From positions 21,616-85,615 of the forward strand of contig JAYMGJ010000085.1 of NCBI GenBank assembly GCA_037178675.1: 64,000 nt of DNA, written 5' to 3'. Shown piece by piece: positions 22,272 through 34,359 of the stretch (the stretch's first letter is position 1; each line of letters opens with the position of its first letter). Origin of the DNA: Scleroderma bovista. Its lineage: Eukaryota > Basidiomycota > Agaricomycetes > Boletales > Sclerodermataceae. The notes beneath the pieces were generated by a model. The model had not been told where the DNA came from. It did no database searches and saw only the letters and a program-made list of their open reading frames with translations. The position numbers and the translations under genes are program-made.

Positions 22272-24745
22272 TCACAGTGTAGGTCCTCGCTGCGCATTTT
22301 TCTCGCCCTCAACGAGAGTGTTCCTGTTTCGGATGATGCGCATATAGGCGAACGCTGTTGACAACGTCGCCAGGAACCCCACGGCCAGAAGCCCCAAGCT
22401 AATGGCGTCTAATCAATTTCATTCAGCCAACAAAAACAGGGGACGACGTGACAAGCCCTCACGTCCGAATATGTATCGCGGATCGTCCTTGGCTCGATAG
22501 ATATTGGATGCAATTATTCCGCTCACAACAGCCACACTGTTTTGGAGTGCGAGGCCAATTGCGCGTTTACGCTTCCCTTCAAGATTGTTCGCCAGCCTGT
22601 GCGGGCGTTTTCATCTTTTTCGATCCCAGTAGCTATTGGTAAACAAGGCTCACCAGCAGATAACGGAAGGAAAGGCACCAATTACTCCTATCCCACAGAG
22701 GTATGTTCCAAAATACTTCACCCCTGCAGAGGCATTGGAGAGTTCGATTGCATATCCTACGAGCGCGATCGCTTGCAAGCCCACTATGAATGGAGAACGC
22801 AGTTTCATCTTGTCCGAGAAGTGTGCAACTATGAACATGGTCGTGGCTTTTAAAAAATCAGTTGTACACCTTGAAAAATATCAGAAAAGGCACTCGCCTG
22901 CAGCTGCATATATGGGAACAGTCAACAGCTGGCTAGCTGAGTTACTATATCCGAACCTGTCAGGGATCAGCACGGTGAGAAACGAGAATAAATGTAGTTA
23001 AAGGATACGTTTTCAATATCGTTCTAACGGGATTTTAATAATCCGGCTCTTAAACAGCGAGCTTGAATCTTACGGTAAGAAAAACAAAATTCCATACCCT
23101 ATACAGCGCTCGTGAGCAATTCAAGCCAACGAAGCATGAAAGCACTTGCCAGGCGTCTCGAATGACAGTAGTACGATGGACAACGCCCATACCTGAATCG
23201 CTGTAGCAGTCGTGTCATTTAACTATAAAAACGTACCTGCCTACCTGCCAGTCTGTGAAAGTCATCCACAGGTGATGAACCATTGTGCCCTCTTCAGCGT
23301 CCTCAACATCATGAACTAGCAGACAAATAGTTTATACGGGTCGATGTGCCACCGCAGAATATCAGCACTTACAATGTTGCTGTTCAACAAATTGTCGTTC
23401 CTCAATACTTAAAAACTTCGCTGTTCTTGGGTAATCCACAAAAACTTGATAACAGTAAGCGCTGTACCACATTCAGAATGGAACAAAATATACATATTGC
23501 CGCTATACAACATATCACAATTGTTGCAAGGCCTTCCATAATCTAAACATGGAGTTAATATGGCATTTACGTGTAAACAAAACGAGGCCTACAAAAATCC
23601 ATGACCACCCTTGGAGACCACCAGCATTGTTCATGAAGCTAATGCTGTAAGCCAGCAGGCCCGAAAATGAACCTGACCACCAACGTGAGCACATATAAAT
23701 TCAGATACTTTTCGCTCACCAGCTACCGCAGTCGTTCCGATGAAAAGCGCGAAGCGATATTGTAACTTATACTTAGGGTACCACATGGTAAGACTTGATG
23801 ATGGGACTGAGACATTGGAACATTAGAATGTTAGAATATAGCGCACTAGTAAGCAACCCCTGGGTAGAAACCAGCCTCCGCCAAGCCCAGGCAAAAGCGC
23901 ACAGCAACCAATTGTTGATACCTAAATTTTATTCAGCTAGGAGTTACTGCAAATATACAGTACAGCTTACGTTTGGACAAAGCCCATGAGCATCCTGTCC
24001 GGGAGTGCTACAGTGAGTGCAAAAGAAAATAGTGAGCCCAGCCTTACATGACAAGACCCCATATTAACTACGCATTTCGGTGAAATTGTGGCGGACATGA
24101 GCAGGTGGATTACTTACCATGAGCAGAGGAAGCCACCTTGGATATTGTGAATGATATTGTTAGTAGCGTCGATCGAGCCATTCTCACCTGGATGGACGAA
24201 CGTAATGAATTACGACACTGGGTACCGAGGTTATGCATCGATATTATACAGGTGTCACAAGATACCTACTTGGCTGGGACCTGGAAAATGATATATGGCT
24301 GACGACCTCAGCTGGAACTGTGTACTCAGTAGATTTTCCTTACTATGAAAAATGTCGTCTACAACATGGAGAATTAGCATTGAACGATTGAACAGCTCAA
24401 GAAGTTCATCACCAATGCAACATTGTATCGATTTCCAGTAAGATCAAGCTGTGTTACCATTCCCTCCAGTTTTGCATTGCCTAAGAACGATGTGAGCATG
24501 CACATGCATCTGAAAACAAGACCAATGTAACCCACCAATATTACCTGACAATCCCAAGGATAGTTCTGTATACGAATGAAAGAGTGGTATCACATTGACA
24601 TACCCCGGTCCAAGAAAGAAAACAGAAACATCGGAGATATGATTGACAAAATTCGAAGGTCGATCTTTCGCCATAATTTTCGCTCTTGTTCGGGGGTAAA
24701 CTCCACATGGTGGGCTTCTGGCACTTGAGACTTGATTTCTTTCAT
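22272..24745 (-). CDS. MFS transporter of the anion:cation symporter (Dal5/Tna1) family
   Basis: Twelve-helix plasma-membrane carrier of the allantoate/nicotinate-permease family; the substrate is not predictable. It starts MKEIKSQVPEAHHVEFTPEQ at 24745, then RKLWRKIDLRILSI and FLFSFLDRGNIGNAKLEG, the family motif assembled from exons at 24745-24604, a 9-nt exon at 24544-24536 and 24480-24413. LDLTGNRYNVAL, a 15-nt exon 24358-24344 (TTFFI) and PYIIFQVPAN (24298-24270) follow. Further conserved pieces are RWLPLLM, VRFCLGLAEAGFYPGVAY, QYRFALFIGTTAVAG, FSGLLAYSISFMNNAGGLQG, SASQLLTVPIYAAA, SDKMKLRSPFIVG, IELSNASAGVKYFGTYLCG, IGLALQNSVAVVSGIIASNI and LLAVGFLATLSTAFAYMRII, ending QRGPTL. No disruption was found among the parts read; some mid-gene exon edges were not resolved. 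Confidence 0.9.
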
Positions 24746-26351
24746 GAAAGCGTTTGAGCGCCGACTCCTTTGAATATTTTATGGCGATGGAGACAAAGAA
24801 AATACACAGGAGGGGATAGACACGACATCTGTTTTAAATATGTCGGTGAAATCGTGCCGAGAGGGGATCTGTGGAAATAAATGGCCCCGCACAAACAATC
24901 AACCGATGAGGAACGGGAAGGTGGATGCAAAGCTTCCACGTGACAAACGATACGAAAGTATCCATCCGGTGTATTCAGGGAGCTACCATCAGGCGACATC
25001 CACCGAGTTGGTTAGCGACACGTAGAGCAAGTGAAATCGGTTAATTTTGGCAAAACGCCCATTGTCGGGATTGACATGGCTTTTGTAAGTGGGAAAGGGC
25101 TCTTACATAGCTCCCAGACTGTCGACCGTAAGACGAGTGTAAACATTCGGTTCGTTACTGCTGTTGAACACAGCGCCAAAACCAAGATCCCCCATAATAG
25201 AAGTTCTGCATGGACAGACTCCACGGTGACATTTCTACAGGAGCTGTCTGGTCCGCGGAGTATATGTAAGCTATGCACTCAATGGTAGAACCGTCATTTG
25301 TGCGAATGGAGGATATTAAGCCCACACCCACCATTCGCCGCCTTTAAATCCAATTCGCTCACGCACAATCGACCCAAAGCAGTGAATGATCTATCTCCAG
25401 AAGATAATTTAGTCACCAGTTCTACCAAGAAGGTCAGGTAGATATGAGTCACCGTTCTGCCGACGTACGTGGCGTTTCGAGTACTGATTCCAGTCTTAAT
25501 TGCATAATCCCAATTGAAATACCAAATCATCATGGTGGAACCTTTGCATCAACTTGGGCCCGCCACATGGGCGCAACTTCCGACCGATTCGCGATACAGA
25601 TAGAATCAAAGCTACGATTGGTACTAAGTACGGCGTTCCCTCCCACGCATCTGATTACTGATAGAGGCTCACCTTCGATGTAAAAAGAAGGCTAATGGGC
25701 CTTACGCCTCATTCAAATCAGACAGAAGCCATGAAAATTAGCCAATAAACTCGACTCCCAGACCAACCAGAAAGATTGGCCAGCCTAGGAATCCTAATAC
25801 AATACGCCGAGGGGGCGCGAGGTGATGAAAAAGAGAAATGTGCTAGCGTGAAATCTATCTGGCAAAAAAAAGGGACGTTACGGGAGTGGATCAGAGAAAG
25901 GATGGCGCCTTGAGTCCCTGGAGACATGGGGGGATTAGTGACCTACCTGACGAACGGGTCAGAGAGAGGTCTCATTACTCTGTAACGCCGCCCATTCTGG
26001 CCTAGCCAGACTCCTCCAGACTCTCTTCGAACATCGCCAGAGGAAGATAGTCGTAATTCACGCCTGCCTGTTCTATTTCAGTGGTAAATTAGGCAAATTA
26101 ACACTTGCTACATACTCAACTTCTCTCTGTCTTACCAATGTATCTCGCACTGTGTACTGTAGGGCTCTCCAGGTGGCTTATTCACGCCAGGCAGCTGGGT
26201 GTCGCGTTCTCTGGCTATTCGTGGCTTTTCGTCTGAGTCTGAACGAAGCGGTGCTACGGCCCATATTACTATTAGTTGCTAATTTGTGGCACCTACCGGC
26301 GTACACTACTCAACAACATTTCTTTGTAAGGTTGATACAACAGCAGCGGCG
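24746..26351. other. 1.6 kb without a confident gene
   Basis: Contains protein-like minus-strand segments at about 25012-25930 (described separately) and, nearer 26352, the presumed SSK2 promoter. No tRNA or repeat was recognised. Confidence 0.4.
25012..25930 (-). other. possible unrecognised or decayed minus-strand gene
   Basis: Several short minus-strand stretches look like translated protein but in changing frames: GSTIECIAYIYSADQTAPVE near 25270, AVFNSSNEPNVYTRLTVDSL near 25160, and SIVRERIGFKGGEWWVW near 25350. Canonical short introns could join some of them, for example GT at about 25108 with AG at about 25077. I recognise no family and could not produce a continuous frame with a start codon. 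It could be an intron-rich gene like its two left neighbours, or a pseudogene. Strand and limits are uncertain. Confidence 0.3.
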
Positions 26352-29300
26352 ATGAGAAGAGGCCCCTCGCACGCTCCATCTCTTTTTTCTCTTGAGGAAC
26401 AGGACTCAAACGACAGTGAAGAGGTTCAATGGGAAAAGTCGATGTCCGCCAGATCCCATCCTCCTACCGGTATGCATTCATCCACCGCAAGCAACTCCTT
26501 ACGCAGTAGAGGAAAGGCAAGGCAGAAGCATAATCTTGGTGTTTTCGCCCCTCCGTCTGCATCCAACTACTATTCTCTATCTAATGGACCAAAATATTCG
26601 GACGTCTATACTCAATTCGTGAAACGTTATCGGTCGGAACCTGGGCTGGATGGTGATCCACGAAATGATCCAGATAGCAACTACTTCTACAGGGGTTTGG
26701 GTCAACTAGTAGACGCGGGAGATAGTGACGATGAAGATATTGGACGTCCTGGTCTGATGACGAGCGGGTCTGGCTTCGATAGGTTCCCTGTCTTGACGCA
26801 GGACTCTGAGCCTGAGGAACCCCGAAATTCACAGGAACGGGCGCGCACGGACTGGCGATATTGTCTTGCCTCCGTTCTCCGTGGACATGTCCTTAAATCT
26901 GAAAAAACTCGTATAGCTGTCGCCCTTGATTCCTCAAGGGAGCAACAGAACAACTTGCATCTCAGTATATGGCTGGGTCTGCGTGCCAAGTTTGGTGGTC
27001 GTTCAGAGGCTGATGAGAGGGCGTATTTGGAAGAGAGGAGACTACGCACAGTGGATCAAGCCATCGACGAGATCACCAATTTCAGGTTAAGAGATGAAGA
27101 ACGAGAGCCAAAGGCAGCGCTAAGGAGGGTCAATGCTCTACTCCACCGTCTTGATGCGGCTGAGTCTCTTTATCCTACCTTCAAAGCATTCCATTCGGAC
27201 AAAGCTGCTGCCGCAGACCCCAAATTTCAAGCACGATGCGAAACCCTAAACACGTGGTCAAACTTCTTCTTGTCCTTGCGATGCCACATATCTCTCCTTC
27301 AGCGCTGGACAGCGAGTGAATCACTCGATGTCACCACAGCAGCGGATTTGTCAGCTGGTTCTTCCCGCATGCACCTGAGTGGACCCTCCATCGAGACGAC
27401 ATTCGTAGAGAGAGTCTTGAAAGAGGACTCTTTACAGAAGTCGTTCGAGAAGGGTTTCCTCACCACTGTTTACGCCTTCATCGGCGCTGCTCGCGATGCC
27501 CAGGTTAATTTGTCTTCATTATTTTCTGAGATGAATCTGCCTACGTTCGAGAGCGAGCTGATACCCCTTATCTCATTTCCAACGAAACTTGCCCAGGCAT
27601 GCTTACGCGTCCGCCTTGACTATGTTCAAAAACTCAAGGATCCCGAACTCCTCATCATAGACCAGGTGACAGAAGACGTTAAGATCAGCTTGGGGCTCGC
27701 TTGTACTCTTAAGCGACAATACGAAGCTTTCCTCGCTCCAGACCCAGGAAAGTGGAATTTACCGCGCTGCATCAGTGATGACTATGACGCTACGGTCCTG
27801 GAAGCCTTGACCATCTTTTTTAAACTGATTCATTGGAAACTGAAGAGCGGTGTCAAGGGCATCTATTTCAAGGAGACCGATGTCATCGAGTCCCAGTGGG
27901 CAACGTTCAATGATGTAAGCATGACTGTTGCTGGCGGTTCCTCTGTGGTTGCAGAGCATGTTTGGTTGGTATTCCCATTTCCTACCGGACCACTCTGATA
28001 TACCTCGCGTAGCTCACTCACAAATCGGTTGATGGTTCGGGTTGCCAACTACTTCGATACCCAAGTCCGGCTCCCTATCTCTCATGGACATTCGCGGAAA
28101 GCACACAATTTGTCGCTACAAGCGGACATCATGAGCAATTCTCAAATGAGTGACGAGCAGAAAGTGAACTGGTACGGGAAAATTCTCGACAATGTGAGAT
28201 TGCGATATCGCAAGTTGCAACGTTTTGCTAGGTGCATTCTTCGCTACTGGGCTGATTCAATTTGACTGAAAGTCTGTGTCAGGGCCCTTGCCCAAAAGTT
28301 CAGCAACTCAGCGGAGTACAATCTCGAGGGCGTGCCACTGGAACACTTCATAGCTGCTCTCATAGCCTCGGACCATTTCTTGGTTTATACAAGAACATAC
28401 GAGGAGGAAGGAACTTATATTATCGCTTCAGGTGCGCTACGTGACCGTGCTGAGGCGATCCGCCGTGTGCTTTTAGAAACTTTCCATGCAAACGAGGCGG
28501 CAGACGGGGGAATTAACATGGCTGATCATGTGGAGGATGTTGAAAGTGATGAGGATGAAGAAGCGGAATATCTTCTATTGTTATCCCCGCGAGACGTCTT
28601 CGTGTGGGATGGCTTAGTGCTCATGCTAGACCTCCCGAAGATTGACTTTGACATGAAGGACAACCGTGTACGCTTAGTTGCAGACGGGACACAGAGACGT
28701 CTCGATATAGCGAAGGAACAATTCGCAGACATTTTCCTTCCCATTGACGACGACGAACCGACCGACTCCCCCCTCTCCTCCCTTCAGTGCATATTTGAAC
28801 AACAAGCGCACATCCCTGCTGTCAATCGAGAGCTTCGCAAGATTTCTCGGGCCACAAATAAGTTAGCGGAGTCGATTGTGGATTCTGTGCACCACGTGCG
28901 CAATTCATTGCGGACTGCAATCGGATACCAGGAACTACTGGAAAATTGGTATTCATTTGCCTCCGAGCATGGGCAGCATGCACAGGAGTACATGGAACGC
29001 TCAGCTCTGAGCAAGTTCAATCGCTCGCTAATTCGTCTTGCCATCTCTTGGGTTTCATTTGTTTGCGACGACTGCGACGTTTCAGATCGCAAAACTTTCA
29101 GATGGGCCATCAACGCCCTTGAATTCACCCTCCGTCAAACACGGCGTAACATATTCCACATGCCCCATGACCAGTTCAGGATGTTACAGCGGAAGGTCGC
29201 CCGTTGTATGGAGTTATTCATGCATCACTTCGATGTCCTCGGTGCTCGCTCAAAAGCACGTCAGGAGAAGGAAAGACAAGAGGAGCTAAGTCGCAGGCGA

Positions 29301-30706
29301 CCTTCCGCCCTTGACGGTGGGGATCCGGCTCAAAGATGTCTCTCACCAATTAGCGATGATATCATCATGGACGCAAATGCATATCCGGATGCTAGTGCAC
29401 GCCTTATATGGGACCGAACTTCCAGGGCTCTTCGAGTGTTGGAGGGTGAACGTGCCCGAAGGGATTGTGACAACCGGTTAGCTGGTCGTGTACTGGACGA
29501 TGAGAAGTTGGAAGACCGATCCCTTCTTTTCCTCGCTTCTTCCAGCTCCAATATTTCCATCCGATGGCAGCAACGGAGACTCATTGGCGCAGGGGCATTT
29601 GGCTCTGTCTATCTGGCTGTCAACCTTGACTCAGGCTCCCTTATGGCTGTCAAGGAAGTCAAGTTCCAGGAACTTGCAGGATTGCCCAACCTGTATACCC
29701 AGATAAGAGACGAACTCAGCGTCATGGAGATGCTCCACCATCCAAATGTCGTGGAGTATTATGGCATCGAAGTACACCGGGATAAAGTCTACATATTCGA
29801 AGAATATTGTCAGGGTGGCAGCCTTGCGGCTCTGCTGGAGCACGGTCGCATTGAAGACGAAAGTGTTATACAGTTGTATACCATGCAGATGCTCGAGGGC
29901 TTGGCTTATCTGCATTCGAAGGGCGTCGTACATCGTGATATCAAGCCCGACAGTGCGTCCTCTCTCGTTAGTATTGTATTTGTGTTCAATATTTTACCAG
30001 ACATTCTGCTCGATCACCGGGGTGTAATCAAATATGTTGACTTCGGGGCGTCTAAGATTCTAGCAAAGAATCGCACCATACAGCGCTCCCGTCGTGGGGA
30101 CTTCAGCTACGCGAAGGCGCCCGCTTTTGGCGCTAATGTAGGATTTAATAACAGTCTCACCGGGACGCCGATGTACATGTCCCCCGAAGTCATCAAGAAT
30201 GATAAAAGGGGAAGACATGGTGCTATGGATATATGGTCACTTGGCTGCGTTGTATTGGAGTTTGCTACAGGGAGGAAACCATGGAGCAATCTTGACAACG
30301 AATGGTATGTTCCCAATGTCACGATCCAGTACCACTTTTGACCTTCCGAAGGGCTATCATGTTTCATATTGGAGTCGCCAGACAGCACCCACCTCTTCCG
30401 GAACCTGGTCAACTTAGTAATCTTGGAATTGACTTCATCAGGCAATGCCTCATTCTCGACCCAGTGACGCGACCAACCGCAGTTGAGCTACTGGACCATC
30501 CCTGGATGCTCCAGTTTGGTGAAACTCTCCTCGACTATGGCGAATCTCAACTGGCTTCTAGCCCTCCTGTGGCAATACCGCCAGAGAAATCCTTTGAAAT
30601 GGCATCAGTCGCGAGACAGGCAGCCATACTGGGAGAAAAGGAAGTTCAAACGATGCAGATGCCTTCTCCGACTCTATCATCGGCAGGAGTTTTGACACCC
30701 GAGTAG
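26352..30706 (+). CDS. SSK2: MAP kinase kinase kinase of the SSK2/SSK22/Wak1 family
   Basis: Top kinase of the HOG osmotic-stress MAPK cascade, normally activated by the Ssk1 response regulator. The start chosen is MRRGPSHAPSLFSLEEQDSN at 26352; an in-frame ATG at 26286 lies before a likely intron. A disordered N-terminus is followed by the long conserved Ssk2 regulatory region (about 26830-29560), with LTNRLMVRVANYFDTQVRLP and RYRKLQRFAR. The kinase domain starts ISIRWQQRRLIGAGAFGSVY (29560); catalytic Lys is in LMAVKEVKF, the HRD loop is VVHRDIKPDN (split by a 48-nt intron at 29953-30000 that keeps frame if retained), then YVDFGAS, a GTPMYMSPEV P+1 loop and MDIWSLGCVV. A last intron near 30304-30350 leads to MFHIGVARQHPPLPEPGQLS. 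All catalytic residues are present. The C-terminal tail is short and low complexity. Confidence 0.93.
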
Positions 30707-31010
30707 GCTCAGTGCTCACCATGTAGTTCTGTACATAAGTTGTAACACTACTAGTACTATTATGTAGAGAGTCGATGTGACGAATCACGCAGCTGTTGGT
30801 GACTTGATCAGACTTCTTGATCACCGACAACTTGGCCATCCCACAGGTTCATCAAGGCCACAACACTCGCTATTCTGTACAATATCTTGCGATCTCACAA
30901 GTCACAGCCTCAATCACGTTCACTCGCAAACTTACCTCGCAGATCTGTCGATCCACCCTCCATTTTTCTTTTGCATTGACTGGAGACAGGTTTAACACAC
31001 TTAAATAATT
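30707..31010. other. intergenic, likely BRF1 promoter
   Basis: Separates tandem genes SSK2 and BRF1. No gene, repeat or RNA signature was noticed. Confidence 0.6.
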
Positions 31011-33237
31011 ATGGTAGGTTGATTTGGGTCTCTTACACACGCCCCGTTGACCGCTTCGCTCAGACCGTCTGTACGGACTGTGGGGGGACCGTTATTGAGT
31101 ATGATCCTGCTGCAGGAAATGGCTTCTGCGTTCAGTGCGGAACGGTTGTGGAGGAAAATACAATAGTATCTGAAGTTACTTTTGGTGAGACTTCTACAGG
31201 AGCGGCTATGGTTCAAGGTGCATATGTTGGACAGGGCGCCAGTATGTTTATTTATGTTCTTACTCCACCCCTCTTCTGATCAACGTTCAACCATAGCACA
31301 TGCACGAATGAGTGGTCCGTTTGGAAATAGGGGGAGTAGCGAATCTCGTGAACAAACGATCGCGAATGGTGCGTTAATGTGAAGCTGCCTCCAGCACCAG
31401 TGAAGTAACCATTGGTTAAAGCTAGCAGGAAAATCCAGAGCTTTGCTACCGTACTCCGTCTCTCAGAGGTTGTCTCTCTCGCCGCAACACGTCTCTATAC
31501 ATTAGCTGTGGAACACAAGTTCACTAAAGGCCGAAGGAGCGCACATGTCGCTGCAGTCTGTCTCTACATTGCGTGCAGGCAGAAGGAAACACGGAACTAT
31601 ATGCTTATTGATTTCTCGGATCTTCTACAGGTAACTTACATCGATGAATTCGAACTGTACCATGACCCTTCATTCCTCAGGTCAACGTGTTCGAGCTTGG
31701 ACACATCTATCTTCAACTAGTGCAGACTCTTAACCTAAAGTTACCATTGGTGGATCCATCACACTATATTTCTCGCTTTGCTGCTCTTCTAGAGTTTGGA
31801 GATGAAACTCACAAAGTTGCAACGGATGCTGTACGGTTGGTGCAACGCTTCGATCGTGATTGGGTCACGAAGGGTAGACGACCTGCTGGAATATGTGGCG
31901 CCGCTCTCCTCCTTGCTGCTCGGATGAACAATTTTAGGCGTTCCATAGAAGAAATCGTACAGGTTGTGAAGATTGCCGACACAACTCTCAAGAAACGGCT
32001 GGAAGAGTTCAAAAAGACGCCCAGTGGTTCTCTTACGTTGGCAGATTTCAGAACAGTATGGTTGGATGAAGAAATGGACCCGCCTGCCTTCACGAAGGGC
32101 AAGGAGAGGGAAGAGCGAGAGCGAGAGGATGGTCAGAATGGTCAAAGAAATTCGATCTCCAAGAAGAAGCGCAAAAAACGGAAGAAAGCAGCCAGCGAGA
32201 CAGACTCCGACGATACCGGGATGCCACTGCCAGCTGCATCAGGCACATCTCCGTTCCCAACCCTCGATCTGGCACTCTTTGATCAAGGCATCCTTACAGG
32301 CACCACCAGACCGACGCCTCTCTTCTACCCAGAGGACGAAGTTGATGTACCTTTTGCCCATATTGATCCCGTGCTACATCCAGGCATGATGGAAAAGTCG
32401 CACATCTCTGCACTCGAACCCTCAGGGATTGTCGCTGTGGAGGAAACTGTCGACAAGGCACTTGCAGAGGAAGTTGCGACCTTTCTTCAAAATCAACAAG
32501 GTCTCTTGATAAGCGGAGCTCTGGATGAAGCAGATGCGCGACGGCAGTCTCACTTTACAGAAGTTGATGATTTACAAGGACTAGACGAAGAAGAACTTTC
32601 TCAGTTCATCTTGTCTGAAGAGGAGGTCAAGATCAAAGAGCGTGTATGGGTGGAAATGAATCGTGATTATCTGGAAGCACTTGCAGGTACGATTTTATAT
32701 AAAATAGTCTCGTGTGGTTGGTTCAGCGGCTTCCAACAGCGAAAACGGAACAACAGCAAAATGGTGTGGCACAACCCAAGAGTCGCAAAGTTCGTCTCCT
32801 CCTCTTGCCATAAATTTTCTATGATTTTTCCTTTACCGTATTTTACTGCTCAGCGACGGAAATCGACCACGAAACCCCGGGATGAGACCACTCCGTCAGG
32901 TAGCACTGCTGCTGAGTCTGTGCGCAATCTCATCAAGAAAAATCCAAAGTACAGCAAGCGAATTAACTACGACGCTCTCAAGGATCTGTTCGTGGACGGG
33001 GGTGACACCGTCCCGAACCTGGATGATAAGGAGGACCTATACTCTATAAATGATAAGACAGATGGTGATGGGATGACAGTGATAGAGGAAAGCGAAGGGG
33101 GCTTTGGGACCCAGAAACAACAGTTACGTCGCGGGTCACCCGAAATCGATGCAGACCATCTTGATGAAGAAGCCAGCGAAAAAGAGGATGAGATCGGTGA
33201 TCTTGGATGGGAAGATGCTTATGAACAGGAAGTATAG
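31011..33237 (+). CDS. BRF1: TFIIIB subunit Brf1 (RNA polymerase III initiation factor)
   Basis: TFIIB-related factor that bridges TFIIIC, TBP and Pol III at tRNA and 5S genes. The start codon ATG at 31011-31013 is directly followed by a GTAGGT donor; the intron ends CTCAG at 31063, so the first coding exon is a lone ATG. The zinc ribbon is VCTDCGG...GFCVQCGTVVEEN. Cyclin fold 1 includes LSEVVSLAATRLYTLAVEHK and VAAVCLYIACRQKE; fold 2 includes DPSHYISRFAALLEF and RRPAGICGAALLLAARMNNF. A Lys-rich acidic linker (KKKRKKRKK) and Brf homology region NPKYSKRINYDALKDLF near 32940-32990 follow, with an acidic tail. About six introns are inferred, two of them near 32690-32870. It converges with the second PRELI gene at 174 bp. 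Confidence 0.94.
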
Positions 33238-33410
33238 GTGAACAATAAGTTTATCGAAAGTCGCGGGCTAATTCTAGGATCCAATTGTACTAGAATAACA
33301 TAATACAATGATATATAGTAAGTCTAACTAGTCATGAGCGACATTTTGAAAGAATCTAGATGATCACAGATTCCAGTAGCAAGGAAGTCGGAAAAGCGCA
33401 CGGTCTGGAA

Positions 33411-34064
33411 TTATGCTGCTTCATGCTGTTCCTTTGCCTCCCACATTGTTCTTAACACGTCTGAAAAGCCTGCTTTGCCAAGATTGGCATTCTGCTCGAA
33501 TCGCTGCACCAACCAACTCTCCATTTTGTCAGCCAAACTTCGCCACATTGCCATCTTGGCTTGTATTTCCGCTGTCTGCGAAAACGATGTCTGATGCTGT
33601 GACGTTGGGGTGTAGTGTATGCGCTCTAAACATGTTGCAAACTGCGAAAGAGACAGGTTGACCGAAGTGATGGTCGCGGTCTGTGTTGAAGGATCGATGT
33701 ACGAAACTTCACGAACGAAGGCATCTTCTGATCCGCCGAACAGCTGAGATGGGTTGCAGAAATGATCAGACGAACCAAACGTAAGGAGAAAGGAGAAATA
33801 GTTTACCTTAACGATCCAAGCTGGAGTTTTTTGCTTACACCCAAGTATGCGTTCCGTCCGCACTATACCGGTCACTGGATCGACTGAACGATCAACGACA
33901 TCGACCGTGACGACATGGGTACAGTGCGGGTTTGGGTATTTATGCCACATCCCAATAATGACATGAGACCATGAATGGCTGAATGAACGAAGGATAAGTG
34001 CGCTACAGGCAATGTCAGAAGACTATACGCACTCATACTTAAACGACTGGGTGAAGAAGTGCAT
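33411..34064 (-). CDS. PRELI/MSF1-domain mitochondrial lipid-transfer protein (Ups-like), copy 2
   Basis: Second member of the Ups/PRELI family in the window. MHFFTQSFKYDHSWSHVIIG is assembled across an intron with donor after codon 10, the same position as in copy 1 at 15021-15862. The signature is MWHKYPNPHCTHVVTVDVVD, then RTERILGCKQKTPAWIVK, an intron at about 33745-33808, and EDAFVREVSYIDPSTQTATI, TSVNLSLSQFATCLERIHYT and C-terminal helix KMAMWRSLADKMESWLVQRF. This resembles the Ups2/PRELID3 subgroup (phosphatidylserine transfer), but subtype assignment is inference. About 190 residues, normal for the family. No disruption was seen. Confidence 0.9.
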
Positions 34065-34359
34065 GTCGGAGGGGCAGGAGGACGTCAAGGTGGGTCGCAG
34101 GCGACTGGGGCACTGCAAATTTCGACTCGAAGTCACCGCCGCAAGACTGTGTCGACAATTTCGGATGACCCGATTGGCCCCGAACTAGTTCACGTGAACT
34201 CGACCATACTGTAATGTATCTAAGTACACAAAATACGAAAGCTACTGTAGATTTCCGCCTCGTGCTTCGACATACAACCGAAGCTCAGCCAAACGTGCCT
34301 TCAACTTCGGTCTGAAAACTCCAGTATGAGCTTAGTGTTATTGAAGAAGTCGGGAACGC

